Below, one piece after another: positions 41,302 to 52,044 of a stretch of 64,000 nucleotides of DNA (position 1 is its first letter; each line of letters opens with the position of its first letter). The DNA comes from Paraconiothyrium sp. Pb-2020 (taxonomy: Eukaryota > Ascomycota > Dothideomycetes > Pleosporales > Didymosphaeriaceae). The stretch covers positions 4,898,001 to 4,962,000 of the forward strand of contig JAJUBI010000002.1 in the NCBI GenBank assembly GCA_022419385.1, written 5' to 3'. A model generated the notes under the pieces. It worked only from the letters and a program-made list of their open reading frames with translations. It did not search any database and was not told where the DNA came from. Both the position numbers and the translations under genes were made by a program.

Positions 41302-43548
41302 TTAAGTTTTCACCACCTCCACCCACCCCTCCGCATTTCTCTCGCCACTACCCACGTCCCCAACTCTTAATTCCCTCGCCATCTTGTCTTTTGCTCCCCT
41401 CCTCAAAGCGCGCTCCCGTACACTCCTCTCTTCTTTCTCGCATTCTCGAATCGACTCCGCGATTTCCACCTCTTCGAACCGCGCGTCTTGTATATTCTGC
41501 TTTTGCCACTGTGCGTGTTTCTGGCAGCGCTTCTTCAGACATATAGTATCAGATTCCGCTGCTTGTTCCTCGGACATCGGCATATCTACATCATCGCCAT
41601 TTGCGGACGCAAAAGTAGCGAGATCATCAGGCGACGGCGCAAGCGTCATAGCATGAAAGCTCGCCTTGCCGATCCTACTGTTCCGCCAACGTAGGAACTC
41701 CGCATCTGACCAACTCAGCCGCGTATCGTATCCGCAAAGTTCTTTCGCTTTCATTTTCTCGCGCTCGGCGATGTGGGTGACCTGGTCTTTGACCATGCTA
41801 ACGAACTTCTCGCGGTCTTTGAGGACTTCGAGGCGGTCTTTGAGTTGAGACTTCTCGTTGTAGAGGGCCTTGAGGCGTTCGGTTTCGCCGGCTGTTAGGG
41901 CTAAACCTTCTTCTGCGGCTTGAGCGGTGCCGTTGACGCCTTCGAAGGAGGCTTTTGTGGGAGATGCTGTTCGTGGAGGGGAGAGTACGCCGGAACCGAG
42001 GCCTTTGAAGGCTTGGATGTCTTTCGCTTGGTCAATAAGCGCCTTGAGATCTTTGGCACGTAGGACGCCACCGAGAGGAGTGGGCTCTTCATCCTCGTCT
42101 GAACCCCCTGGCTCTTCGCCGTTCTTGCCCTTTTTCTTGCCTCTCTTTCTCGGTGCCTTTGCGCCCGCCGTCCGTTGCATCTGTTCGCTCATGAAGAGGG
42201 CGCCACAATCTTCTGAGCAATATTTGCTCTCTTTCCCTTTGATTGTACGTGCAGGCTTGCGGCACCCGTCGCGCCTACACATGGGCTTCCACGTTGTCTG
42301 GCCTCGACCCTTCTCTTCGCACAGTGGACAAATGAATCTGTCCACCAGATCTTCATCCGATTGCTCCATGTTGACACAGCTGCCGTGGAACCAGTCATCA
42401 CAGCCGCCGTCGCAGCCAATCATCCACCTGTGGTTGTCTGGCTTCCTGCATATGCAGTAAAGTGCATCGTCCGATTCGGAAGACGCGCCCTCATCGTCGC
42501 TAGGGTGTACTTGGGAGGACTGGTCGGGCGCAGGTGATGACCCTGCAACAGGTGTACCTGCTTGCGAACCTTTCTTGCCACCCCTGCTTCTCGCAGCTTT
42601 CGAAGAGGGTGTAACCGAGCGTGCATGCCCATCGCCTTCCGCATCAAGCTTTCTCTTCTTTGATGGCGGCTTCTTAGCCGTTGCGGTTCCTTTCTTTTTG
42701 ATCGCTGACGCACCAGAAGGTGCGGGTCGTTTCTTCGAGGGCACCGGTTTCGACTGTTCGGTGGGTGAGGTGACGCTCTCAGATACGCTGGCATTTCGTT
42801 TTACGCGCAAGCCTAGGTCGCTTTGCTTTGCTATCTCGATCGCTTTCAGCGTATCGGCATCCACACTCTCCGATGTGACAGACTGGCGACGTTCTACCGA
42901 CGCAGTCGGTACGGTGGATGACAAACTTTCATGCGGTGTATCAGAAGGCTCATGCTTCAGTGTAGGCAGTTCGTTCGTATCGTGTGGTGACTCGGGCACG
43001 CGTATCTGGGATGTTGTTGGCTCGTCACGTACAAAGGCCGGTTCGCGATTCTGTGTCTCATCGCGGCCCGCATTCTCACCAGTATGCGATGGTGGTGACA
43101 CCAGCTGAGACACATCGTGGCCATGCGAGGTTTCCGGTTCGCTTATCTGCTCCTGCAGGCTAGTTGAAAGGTTCTGAATGGGCGCCAGAACGGGCGCGGG
43201 CGAAGATCGAGCCAGTGCTAAAGATTGGCGACGCTGTGCCTCAGGCGAATTGGAACCGTGATGGTATTGTTCGAGGGTCGGGGAGTGCGGCTGAGGTTGT
43301 TCGATGGGCGGCGAAGGTTCTACAGGTGCGGCGTGCGAGCTAAAGCTGCTGCTGCGGCGCGGTGGATGTGCGAAGGCTGTCGGTGAGGGGAGCTCGCGCG
43401 AAACGTATTGCTGGCCGCTGCCCAGTGTTGCGAGTGTTGCGAGCGCGTCGGCGGCGTCGTAGGTTGTTGGCGCGATGAATTGTTCTGAACGCGTTTGCTG
43501 GTCGCCCTTATTGGCGTCGGGGTTGAGAAGGGAGTCGATGCTGCTCAT
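41302..43548 (-). CDS. SPP1: PHD-finger protein, Spp1-type subunit of the Set1/COMPASS complex
   Basis: 748 residues from the ATG at 43548; the frame extends upstream to 43650 only from a TTG. The first 360 residues are low-complexity, rich in Ser, Pro and Gln, with basic nuclear-localisation-like runs (KKRPAPS, KKPPSKKRK). The PHD finger spans 364-410: YCICRKPD, CDGGCDDWFHGSC, CPLCEEKG, in the C4-H-C3 order that reads methylated H3K4. It is followed by a second Cys block (CRRDGCRK, KYCSEDCG, about 424-448), as in Spp1/CFP1 proteins, then a basic stretch, a coiled coil (EKSQLKDRLEVLKDREKF) and a C-terminal Cys-containing helical segment. Role: H3K4 methylation at promoters. The order PHD, Cys block, coiled coil is characteristic; the symbol follows the yeast ortholog. 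Confidence 0.85.
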   Translation of the reverse strand: MSSIDSLLNPDANKGDQQTRSEQFIAPTTYDAADALATLATLGSGQQYVSRELPSPTAFAHPPRRSSSFSSHAAPVEPSPPIEQPQPHSPTLEQYHHGSNSPEAQRRQSLALARSSPAPVLAPIQNLSTSLQEQISEPETSHGHDVSQLVSPPSHTGENAGRDETQNREPAFVRDEPTTSQIRVPESPHDTNELPTLKHEPSDTPHESLSSTVPTASVERRQSVTSESVDADTLKAIEIAKQSDLGLRVKRNASVSESVTSPTEQSKPVPSKKRPAPSGASAIKKKGTATAKKPPSKKRKLDAEGDGHARSVTPSSKAARSRGGKKGSQAGTPVAGSSPAPDQSSQVHPSDDEGASSESDDALYCICRKPDNHRWMIGCDGGCDDWFHGSCVNMEQSDEDLVDRFICPLCEEKGRGQTTWKPMCRRDGCRKPARTIKGKESKYCSEDCGALFMSEQMQRTAGAKAPRKRGKKKGKNGEEPGGSDEDEEPTPLGGVLRAKDLKALIDQAKDIQAFKGLGSGVLSPPRTASPTKASFEGVNGTAQAAEEGLALTAGETERLKALYNEKSQLKDRLEVLKDREKFVSMVKDQVTHIAEREKMKAKELCGYDTRLSWSDAEFLRWRNSRIGKASFHAMTLAPSPDDLATFASANGDDVDMPMSEEQAAESDTICLKKRCQKHAQWQKQNIQDARFEEVEIAESIRECEKEERSVRERALRRGAKDKMARELRVGDVGSGERNAEGWVEVVKT

Positions 43549-43969
43549 GGTGCCGGTGTTTACGAGGCGAAGACCATGGTGAGAGCTGGAATTCGGCGCG
43601 CGAGGGAGGTGAAGTGTCAGTGTGGGCGGAGGGGAAGAGAAAAGTTGCAACGGCGGCGGCTGGAGAGGAAAATGAATCCGAGTGGATGATGGGCTGGTCG
43701 AGCTGGGCTACGACTTGGCGGCGGGACCGAGGGAGGCGCCGCTTCTACGCGTAGACCTCATCCTCACGACATGGCCGACAAGCATTGGCTGGTGGCATCG
43801 CAGCAGGCTGACAAATGCCCTGGGTATCATATTTGGTTGTTCTGTACTACCTGCATGTCGGCACGTAGATGTGGCGTGTCTCCTTCAGCGATGCGCCCTC
43901 CGATCTCGAGTCCTTTGCCGTCGATCAACAACCTCCACCCCAACGTCGCAGTGCATGTCTTGGCAGATA
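43549..43969. other. Intergenic
   Basis: 421 bases holding the promoter of the PHD-protein gene and the 3' flank of the MAGE gene, both on the minus strand. The long plus-strand frame across 43682-44593 is antisense to the MAGE gene and not supported. Confidence 0.5.
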
Positions 43970-45019
43970 TCACTCATAGTCATCGTCTGGGTCGTGTCCC
44001 CGCCTCTGCTGCCTCGCCGGCCGCCGTTCGACATTCTGTACAGACGCCGCCGGCTCGCCGTTCACCACGTTCGCGTCCATATCCTCTCCAAGCCCGAGGC
44101 TACGCTTCAGTCGTCCATCCAGATCATCCACATCGTCACCATACACGATGCGAACGAAGTTGGCCACTCCTTCTTTGCCTACCTCCACCTTGCCCCTCGG
44201 CCCCACTATATAATCCACAATCTCCTCCCCGCCCTGTGTGTCTTTGATTTTCACAATGTAGCCGTCCTTAGCCATGCGTGCGAGAACTTTGTCTGTACTG
44301 TCAACAGGCGTCATGTCTCCCGCGTTCATACGCTTCATGAAGCGGTCGAGCTTCCCCTCAGGCAACGTGCCGCCGGACAGCAGTATCAGGGAGATAACCA
44401 TGCTGTATACACCAATGTACGCGCCCTCAACGTCAGGCACGTCGTCGTTCTCGTCCAGTGCGGGTGCTATGCCAGGGCCGATGATAGGGAGGCTACGATA
44501 CTTGTCTGGGAGAATGTTCTGCAATACCCATGTGTTGCTGTTCTTCGACTGCGATTCTGGACCTGCGGCAGCTGGACTTTGTCAGGTGGATGAGATAGAT
44601 CGTATTCATAGGACATACCGCGCTTCTGTCGCAGCGTGACTTTATCTCTGTTTGGCAGTTCTACCATTCTCATGCCGAAGACGTCCATGAGATGTGTGTT
44701 TGCCGCGGCAAAGACTTCCTTGAAAGCTCGCGAGTGTGAGCCAAGCACTTTTTGTGATACATCCTGCCGTTTGATGGGCGTTCTTGAGAATTCGCACGAG
44801 AGTGCATATCGGACTAGGTTCTTCGACAGGAGTGCTATGCTGCCGCTACCTTGGTCTTCCTCCCCTTCGTCGACTTCATCGTTGTCGACTTGCGTGTGCC
44901 GCCTTTGAGTGGGTGTTGGTTCATCGTCATCGTCTAGCGGCTACTATGATTAGAAAGGAATCATAGAAGTAAGGTTTGCCAGTGCTCACCGCTCTGCGTT
45001 TCCGTGATGATGGTGGCAT
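43970..45019 (-). CDS. NSE3: MAGE-domain protein, Nse3 subunit of SMC5/6 complex
   Basis: Three minus-strand exons, 45019-44990 (only 30 bases), 44940-44619 and 44571-43970; introns of 49 and 47 bases; 317 residues. The N-terminus is MPPSSRKRRA, then an acidic segment (DDDDEPTPTQRR, DEVDEGEED). The MAGE homology domain begins at LLSKNLVRYALSCEFSRTPIKRQDV and continues through VFAAANTHLMDVFGMRMVELP, LPIIGPGI, GAYIGVYSMVISLILLSGGTLPEGKL and DGYIVKIKD, with a low-complexity acidic tail. The second intron uses the acceptor GTCCAG at 44572, the only one nearby that keeps frame. Nse3 is a winged-helix subunit binding Nse1 and Nse4, needed for DNA repair in the nucleus. It is head to head with the Aim18 gene. 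Confidence 0.88.
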
Positions 45020-45188
45020 CCTGTGAGTCGAGGGGAGAATAAGTTGAATGTGCCCCACTTCTCCGCAGTCAACGCGACGCGTTCTGCGCTCAGCTCCAGC
45101 TTGGCATCGACATCATCGGCCGCAAATCATCCGACTTCCATCATTCACCTTCGCCCATGCAGCCAAGCCATCTCTTGAGCCGCACAAG
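45020..45188. promoter_or_regulatory. Short bidirectional promoter, NSE3 and AIM18
   Basis: 169 bases between the Nse3 ATG (45019, minus) and the chosen Aim18 ATG (45189, plus). An in-frame upstream ATG for Aim18 at 45048 would leave only 28 bases. Such head-to-head housekeeping pairs are common in fungi. Confidence 0.55.
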
Positions 45189-46529
45189 ATGACAGCCATA
45201 CGCCTAGCGGCCCGTCGCCCTATCTTCCAGTGTCTCAATGCACCTGCAACCCGTCCGCAGCTTCGCCGTCTCGCTCAACAATCCAAGCCTCAGCGAGAAC
45301 ACTTCGCAGACCTCGAACATGTCTCCGTGCACCGCGCCGAGGCAATGCGCCGGGCGCAGCTAATACGGAGGCGGAACTGGCTTGCATTGGGTGCTGCATT
45401 GTCAATGATTGCGCCTATAATCCTGGTGCGATTCTGGGACCTGCCACCGGATGCGCAGAACGAGAACGCACTGAAAGAGCAAGAAGAAGACAACAAGAGC
45501 AGGGGCATTTTGGATCTTATCACCCCGAGACCAACTCAAACAGACTCTCCCCGCGCAGCAACCGACGAATTCCAGGGCAAGAAGGTTGTGATAGCTCCGG
45601 GAGACAAAGTTATCGCAGCGCCTGCAGACGCAGAGCACCCCACGGCATCAGATGTAGACACGATAGAACTAATCGAGACAGGCACTTCATACGTGCCCTA
45701 CTTCCCCAAGACGATCACCCTACCTGTTCCCACCGGCCCTGAAGCAGTAGAAAGCCAGGCGGAATATCAACTATTAGGCCTAGGCATCCGGAAAGTTTCC
45801 TTCCTCCGTGTGCAGGTGTACGTCGTTGGTCTGTACGTGCGCAGCTCAGACATACATATTCTACAAAACCACCTAATCAACACCGTAAATCCCACTGCCT
45901 CAGCCTTGATTCCTGGCGAAAAGGAAGATCTGAGGAAGGCGTTGCTGGACCCGCAGAGGAGCACAGAAATCTGGGACGCGATACTGGCGAGGAAGGGCGT
46001 CGACGGCGTCGACATGGCATTCCGCGTGGTGCCCACCCGCGGCACAGACTTCAACCATCTGAGAGACGGCTGGATGCGCGGTATCGCTTCTCGCACGGAC
46101 GAAGTGCGAAAGAGGCAGGCTGATCTCCTCCGCCAACAAGCTACAGAGAACAAGCAAATTGCGCTACCCAAGCCGGTTGACGAGGGCGAGTTTGGGGACG
46201 AGAGCTTTGGACTTGCGATGAAGGAGTTCAAGGGCCTCTTCCAAGGAAAAGGAAAAGCGCCTAAGGGCAGTGTGTTGGTATTGACGCGCGGTAAAGACGG
46301 CGAGCTTGGTGCATGGTACCAGCCTACCATCAACACGAATAAGGGGGAGAAGATGGGTGAGACGACTAAGCTGGGAAGCGTGCGAGATGAGAGAGTTAGC
46401 AGGCTTGTCTGGCAACTCTACCTCAGCGGCCAGAACGTAAGCTCCGAGGAGGCGAGGAAGAATATCGTGAATGGATGCATTGCTATCACGGAGCGGCCGG
46501 TTGGCACGGTCGAGGGCAGGGTATTGTAA
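45189..46529 (+). CDS. AIM18: Mitochondrial chalcone-isomerase-like protein Aim18
   Basis: Single exon, 446 residues from the ATG at 45189. Another in-frame ATG at 45048 would add 47 residues, but 45189 starts directly with an Arg-rich, Ala-rich amphipathic presequence (MTAIRLAARRPIFQCL). One hydrophobic segment at 64-82 (WLALGAALSMIAPIILVRF), preceded by Arg residues, suggests an inner-membrane anchor. The chalcone-isomerase-like domain covers about 190-430, with ITLPVPTGP, YQLLGLGIRKVSFLRVQVYVVGLYV, the block AFRVVPTRGTDFNHLRDGW and VWQLYLSGQNVSSEEARKNIV. Yeast Aim18 and Aim46 are mitochondrial proteins of this fold; related CHI-like proteins bind haem. Catalytic activity on flavonoids is not expected. 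Domain and targeting are read directly; function is not established. Confidence 0.87.
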   Translation: MTAIRLAARRPIFQCLNAPATRPQLRRLAQQSKPQREHFADLEHVSVHRAEAMRRAQLIRRRNWLALGAALSMIAPIILVRFWDLPPDAQNENALKEQEEDNKSRGILDLITPRPTQTDSPRAATDEFQGKKVVIAPGDKVIAAPADAEHPTASDVDTIELIETGTSYVPYFPKTITLPVPTGPEAVESQAEYQLLGLGIRKVSFLRVQVYVVGLYVRSSDIHILQNHLINTVNPTASALIPGEKEDLRKALLDPQRSTEIWDAILARKGVDGVDMAFRVVPTRGTDFNHLRDGWMRGIASRTDEVRKRQADLLRQQATENKQIALPKPVDEGEFGDESFGLAMKEFKGLFQGKGKAPKGSVLVLTRGKDGELGAWYQPTINTNKGEKMGETTKLGSVRDERVSRLVWQLYLSGQNVSSEEARKNIVNGCIAITERPVGTVEGRVL

Positions 46530-47321
46530 GATAGCTTCGTATGAGGACGAGCGAACCGGGCTCACTGTATCATATACTTGTACTGGAATACCCATCTCTG
46601 AGCTCGTTGTATGTTTGATGGAAAATCGTTTTACCTTCCGCACGCAGCACGTTGCAAGCGAATCCACAGTGAGCGGACCGGAACGTTCATAATATTTGGA
46701 CTAACTTTCTCGTCCCACATTCCGGCATGCACAAGGCTTACACAATGTTGGGTCAGCATCAAGGCTTCCAATTCCAGGTCAATAATGGAATTTCCTTTTT
46801 CAACGATTTAAGATCCGCAGGGGAAAAGATTCCCCGCGACCCTTGGCAGTCAGACAAAATTATTGATGCGAACGCACCTAAGGACTCAGAACCACGCGAA
46901 ATAGAGCGGACATTCCTACATACCCCGCGGGGAGGGTTTGGAGGCCGCTGCTCCCTTGACTAGCGCTTTCACCACGCCACCCCGCTGTCCGAAATAGACG
47001 TGTACCCGAATTACTGGCCTTTGACCTACTCAGTATCTGCGCATTTGGAGATATAGGTTAACCGACAGATTCTACAAACGATTGGAGGGGAAATAAGCAG
47101 ACGATGTAATGCCACGTATTAGGCAACCTTTATGAATCTGCAAGGCTGCACACAGTTGGGGATATCGTACATATTGCAAAGGCTCAGCCTTGCACTGCCA
47201 CGTTCAGTCGCTCACGGCTTCAGCTCTCTGCTTAACCCGCCAGTTTCTGCTACCTTCTCCACAACAGAGCAGACAATCTTTACACCTACCGTACCCAAGA
47301 AGATATCAGTAGGCCGCTGCA
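46530..47321. other. Intergenic, promoter of second NLR
   Basis: About 790 bases with no recognised gene; nothing beyond normal upstream sequence seen. Confidence 0.45.
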
Positions 47322-50300
47322 ATGTCCGAAGCTGTGGCCCTTGTCGGCGTTGTCGCCAGCATTGTCCAGCTAGCTGACTTCAGCACCAGAGTCATATCCC
47401 GCTTGAATGAGTATTATTCAGTCACTAAGAAAGTACCCAAGTCAATTTCCGATGTCAAGACTGATCTGCCATTATTGTTATCCACGCTTGAGCAACTGGA
47501 GAGAGCCCTCGAAACAGCATCAGGAGCCGACGAATGCAAGAAGGCCCTTGTGCCTATCATAGCAGAATGCAATGAACAAATTGCACAGCTAGACGGTATC
47601 CTCGAGAAGATCTCCCCAGAAGCCAAGGACAAATGGTTGACTAAGGGCAAAAAGGTAATGATGAGCCTGAAGCACGACGCTGAGGTGGAGAGCATTACGA
47701 AGACTCTGCGAAACCACATTGGGACTTTGACGTTCTACTATGTTGCTACGTCTTCTACATTGCGGCCACTCACAGGTAAGCTCCTCTCGAAGAATCTACA
47801 CACGATCCGTCCTGACTGTCATATAGATGCGAAACTTTGCAAGATTCGTCAGTGGCTATGTGCGCCTGACCCGTCAACAAACTACAACAAAGCACTCAAG
47901 CTACGACAGGCCGACACCGGACTCTGGTTCTTAGCGAGTGATGCATATACTCAATGGAAGACAGCCACCACGCCACTTTGGTTGTATGGGATTCCCGGCT
48001 GCGGCAAAACCATCCTAAGCTCCACCATTCTAAAGGATCTTCTCCAGTATTGCCAAAACGACCCAGGGAAAGTCACTGCGTTTTTCTTCTTCGACTTCAA
48101 TGATGCTCAGAAGCAGGAACCGGAAATGATGGTACGTTCCTTGCTATGTCAGCTATCGGAGCATTCTGTCAGGATTCCCCCAGGTCTCGACGCCCTATTC
48201 TCTTCGAGCGGGGATGGGCAGCGGCAGCCATCAATGCATGCACTCATGGAAGCATTTCACTTGGTAATACGTGAGCTTCCGCAGGTTTACATCGTGCTGG
48301 ATGCCCTCGACGAGTGCGGCCAGCGAATTGAGCTGATGGAGATACTCGAAACAATGGCGAAGTGGAAATGCTTGCATATTCTGATGACTAGCCGAAGGGA
48401 GCGCGACATTGATAGCTCCCTGGGAAGCTTTGTGGATGAACAGAGCAAAGTCAGTCTTCAAAGCACGCTGGTGGACGAAGATATACAACGATATATCCGC
48501 AAAAGGCTGTCTGATGACAACCGCTTGCAAAAATGGGAAAAGGATGCTTCCATGATGGAACAGATCGAGACCACCTTGATGAATGGAGCTAAGGGAATGT
48601 TCGTGTGCCCGACCCGCAACGCCCCAGCCTTTCACGCTAATGATAACGCTAGGTTCCGGTGGGCTGATTGTCAGCTAAATGAACTGGGAAAGTGTCTAAA
48701 CCGGAAAATGTTACAGAAGGCGCTCGCAGCATTACCGTCCACTCTGGATCAGACGTACGACCGAATACTAGCTGCAATTGACGAGGACTACTCTGAATAC
48801 GCCTTCCGCATATTCCAATGGCTAATTTTTTCTCTTAGGCCACTCTATTTGGACGAGGTCGCCGAGATCGTCGCCATCGATATAAAGCGTGACCCCGCAT
48901 TTGATCATGACGAAATACTAGAAGATCCATTGGAAGTGCTGGATATCTGCTCCAGTCTTGTCACTATAGTAATCGAAAACGACAATGAAGGCGAAGAGAG
49001 AGAAGTTATTGCTTTGGCGCACTATTCAGTCAAAGAGTACCTCGTCTCAGACAGAATCTGGATGGGAAAAGCAGCAAAGTACGGTATGCGAAGTGAAGCC
49101 TGCCATGATGCTATAGCAACTGGCTGCCTCGGCTACCTTCTTCAGTTACAACAACCAGAGCTGGATCGGGACTTCTTCCAATTGTTCAAACTCGCCCGTT
49201 ACTCGGCAGAGTTCTGGAGCTTGCACGCCCAAAAATCAGGAGAACAAACAGGAGGAAAGCACGTCCCGTTAGCGCTTCGCCTATTCTCAAAGGAGAACTC
49301 TGCATACATCAACTGGATTCGCTTACGGGATCCCGACAGGCCTTGGTTGGAATCGGAGTTATACAAAGATCCTAAGGAGATAGCGAATCCGCTCTACTAC
49401 GCAGCACTCTTAGGTCTAAGAGATATAGTAGATTCGTTGCTCGACCAGGGCGCCGAGGTCAACGCGCAGGGTGGAAGGCTCGGCAGCGCCCTCCACGTGG
49501 CCTCATGTGGCGGCTACGAGACGATTGTAAAGCTCCTAATCGACAAGGGCGCTGACATCAATGCTGAAGCTGGAAATCTCGGCAGTGCACTTTATACAGC
49601 TGCAGCAGCGGGTCAAAATGGGGTAGTGAAGTTGCTTCTCGATGCTGGTGCGGAAATAAATACATCATGCGGCAGATGTGGCAATGCACTCTTTGCTGCT
49701 GCCGAGCAAGGTCATGATGATATAGTCGAACTGTTACTTGAAAGGGGCGCGGATGCTAGTCTTACGGACCCAGAGAGGAAAGGCGCCATACACTACGCTG
49801 TCAACAACGCACATTGCAAGCGATCACTAATAGCTTTATTGTTGGATCATGGTGCCCCGTTCGACACCGTCGACATCAACAACATGACCCCTATACATTA
49901 TAGTGTCAAGTTTGGACATAGGTCCATAGCAAAATTGCTTCTTGATAAAGGCGTAAAGATCGATTCCAGAGTCCATCGACATCCATGGACAGTTTGCCGA
50001 ACTATAGGACAAAAGGCCATTTATGCCCAGATCGAATCAAACCTTACGACGATGGCAGTCCACGATTTGAGCGGCCTTACGCCGTTACATTTTGCTACCT
50101 TGACTGGCCATTCTGGAATGACCAAGTTCCTCCTTGAACATGGTGCTGATCCAAATGCCTTGTCGGACTACGGCGAAACCCCTCTACACCTTGCATTGCG
50201 CACGACGCTGCATGGCACAAAATACCAAGATGATTGGAATAATCTCGATCTAAGACCAGAAAGATTATGGGATTTTGTTGACTTTGAGGAGGAGGATGTG

Positions 50301-51293
50301 GACTTAATTGCCTCTGACATATTGGAGCATAGGATTGCTGTACTGGATGCGCTTCTCTCTCAGAAGAGGATCAATCCAAGTGTGAAGGACCATAGGGGCG
50401 AATACCCCATCCATTGCGTCATTTACAACAGGCCAGAAAGTAGGAAGATTATCCACAAACTAGTGGCCGGGAAAGTGGACCCGCTGTCTGTCAATGTAAA
50501 AGAACAATCCGCATTACATCTCGCCAGCAGAGCCGGCGATTATGAGTCAGTGGAATTTCTTCTTTCATTAGGGGCAGATGTGACATCAACTGACAGCAAA
50601 GGCCTCAATGCACTTCACTATGCGGCTCAGGGCAAGAATCTCAACACAATCATTACTGTCCTAGACAATGAGCAATCAAAAAAGGGCGGGCTTGTAGCAT
50701 CAAGGGATAAACAAGGAAAACACGCGCTTCACCATCTGCTTTCCAATGGTGGCTCCATCCAGATCGAGTCGGTGCAACTGCTTCTGAGTCGAGGGTTGGA
50801 TGGGTCAGAATTAGATGGTAGCGGAGTTTCCCCATTGGCAAGCTACTTTCATGGTACTAAACTGTTTTTGAACATTGAGATCTGTCGATTGCTTCTAGCG
50901 AGCGAAGGAAGTGCATCATTCGTTAAAGAGGATGGTCGGACACTAGGACATTTGTGTGCCGGAACATTGGGCTTTGGACTCGACGTATTGGAGGTTTTGC
51001 AGGAATATGGTGTCGACCTGGTCAGGAAGGATCTTCAAGAAAGGACAGTACTCCATTATGCCGCCATCTCCGGCTCCCTCACCCATAGCTCGCTGAGATT
51101 TCTTCTCGATATTATTGGGGTTGATCCAAGCGCAAAAGATAAGAGCGGAAGTACGGCGTTACAGTACGCTACGAAGAGAGCCACAGAAAAACATGACCGA
51201 AGAGCTTGGGACGTTGGTCGTTGGCAAAGAACGAAGGACATATTGATAGAGCAATGCTCTGCACAAGTCGCACAATCGGGTAGTGCTGAGTGA
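47322..51293 (+). CDS. NOD-like receptor: SesA-like N-terminus, NACHT, long ankyrin array
   Basis: Three exons, 47322-47775, 47827-48598 and 48653-51293; 1288 residues. Both introns (51 and 54 bases) lack in-frame stops and so look like coding, but removing them restores family motifs: the first (GTAAGC...CATATAG) joins RPLT to DAKLCKIRQWL, the second joins KGMF to RWADCQL. The second uses the weak donor GTTCGT. The N-terminus (MSEAVALVGVVASIVQLADFS) is of the SesA type found on fungal STAND proteins. NACHT follows with Walker A GIPGCGKT and Walker B IVLDALDECG. About a dozen ankyrin repeats fill the C-terminal half (SALHVASCGGYETIVKLLIDKGADIN and similar). Likely a heterokaryon-incompatibility or immune receptor; ligand and partner are unknown. 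No HRAM-like motif is seen at its N-terminus. Confidence 0.88.
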   Translation: MSEAVALVGVVASIVQLADFSTRVISRLNEYYSVTKKVPKSISDVKTDLPLLLSTLEQLERALETASGADECKKALVPIIAECNEQIAQLDGILEKISPEAKDKWLTKGKKVMMSLKHDAEVESITKTLRNHIGTLTFYYVATSSTLRPLTGKLLSKNLHTIRPDCHIDAKLCKIRQWLCAPDPSTNYNKALKLRQADTGLWFLASDAYTQWKTATTPLWLYGIPGCGKTILSSTILKDLLQYCQNDPGKVTAFFFFDFNDAQKQEPEMMVRSLLCQLSEHSVRIPPGLDALFSSSGDGQRQPSMHALMEAFHLVIRELPQVYIVLDALDECGQRIELMEILETMAKWKCLHILMTSRRERDIDSSLGSFVDEQSKVSLQSTLVDEDIQRYIRKRLSDDNRLQKWEKDASMMEQIETTLMNGAKGMFVCPTRNAPAFHANDNARFRWADCQLNELGKCLNRKMLQKALAALPSTLDQTYDRILAAIDEDYSEYAFRIFQWLIFSLRPLYLDEVAEIVAIDIKRDPAFDHDEILEDPLEVLDICSSLVTIVIENDNEGEEREVIALAHYSVKEYLVSDRIWMGKAAKYGMRSEACHDAIATGCLGYLLQLQQPELDRDFFQLFKLARYSAEFWSLHAQKSGEQTGGKHVPLALRLFSKENSAYINWIRLRDPDRPWLESELYKDPKEIANPLYYAALLGLRDIVDSLLDQGAEVNAQGGRLGSALHVASCGGYETIVKLLIDKGADINAEAGNLGSALYTAAAAGQNGVVKLLLDAGAEINTSCGRCGNALFAAAEQGHDDIVELLLERGADASLTDPERKGAIHYAVNNAHCKRSLIALLLDHGAPFDTVDINNMTPIHYSVKFGHRSIAKLLLDKGVKIDSRVHRHPWTVCRTIGQKAIYAQIESNLTTMAVHDLSGLTPLHFATLTGHSGMTKFLLEHGADPNALSDYGETPLHLALRTTLHGTKYQDDWNNLDLRPERLWDFVDFEEEDVDLIASDILEHRIAVLDALLSQKRINPSVKDHRGEYPIHCVIYNRPESRKIIHKLVAGKVDPLSVNVKEQSALHLASRAGDYESVEFLLSLGADVTSTDSKGLNALHYAAQGKNLNTIITVLDNEQSKKGGLVASRDKQGKHALHHLLSNGGSIQIESVQLLLSRGLDGSELDGSGVSPLASYFHGTKLFLNIEICRLLLASEGSASFVKEDGRTLGHLCAGTLGFGLDVLEVLQEYGVDLVRKDLQERTVLHYAAISGSLTHSSLRFLLDIIGVDPSAKDKSGSTALQYATKRATEKHDRRAWDVGRWQRTKDILIEQCSAQVAQSGSAE

Positions 51294-52044
51294 GGTACGT
51301 TTAGCACGGGCCTTTCTAAGCACGTCTTACCAGCCTGCGAACACATGCTTGAGCAGGCAGAATGCTTAAACGTCAATCCCAGCAATTTCGTAACAATCTC
51401 AAGTGACTGGGTATAACAGGCCGCGGCACTGTTAGAAAGTTGTTGCTGATACCTATAGATTTCAATTTGTTCAATTGATCACAATTGTGTATCCAAGTCA
51501 ATAAAGTGCGCTAGTGCTATCTGCCAGCCACTGGGGCGTGACGCTTTCTAGCTTTGCTTGCCAAAGCCAAAACAAATGCAACACGCATGTCCTCGTGCGG
51601 CTATCACAAAGATCGGAGTTATGCAAGACGATGAATATCTATATTGTATAGTATGAGGTAAGGTGCTCAGTGAGCATATACGGATGCCTCCGACACTCCC
51701 GTCACAGCAGCTCATGTGTCGTCTTCCCCTATGCCGCGACAGATTTTGGTTACAAAATGAACAATACTCGCGCCATGGGCGTTCTACGATTTCTCAAATT
51801 CATCTGAAAAGGCTCATGACTGTATAAGATGGAAATCATGTAAAATATAACATGAAGAGCGTGCCATGGACGCTATGGTTCACTGTCTCATTGTCATGCT
51901 TGACGGAATAGGTGAAATCGATGAGTTGAGTAAGTATCGGATATCTAGCCACCCCCAAGGACCAAAATCTTTCCATGATATGTCGTGACGCCTTCGCGCC
52001 TTGTCATCCCCAAGAAATTAATAGCACCTTCTGAATTCGACCTC
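51294..52044. other. Intergenic, nothing recognised
   Basis: About 750 bases between convergent genes, AT-rich in places (51440-51500, 51640-51660). No feature supported. Confidence 0.5.

Noticed and set aside
43682..44593. 303-codon plus-strand open frame
   Set aside because: Antisense to the Nse3 gene, whose MAGE domain is intact on the minus strand.
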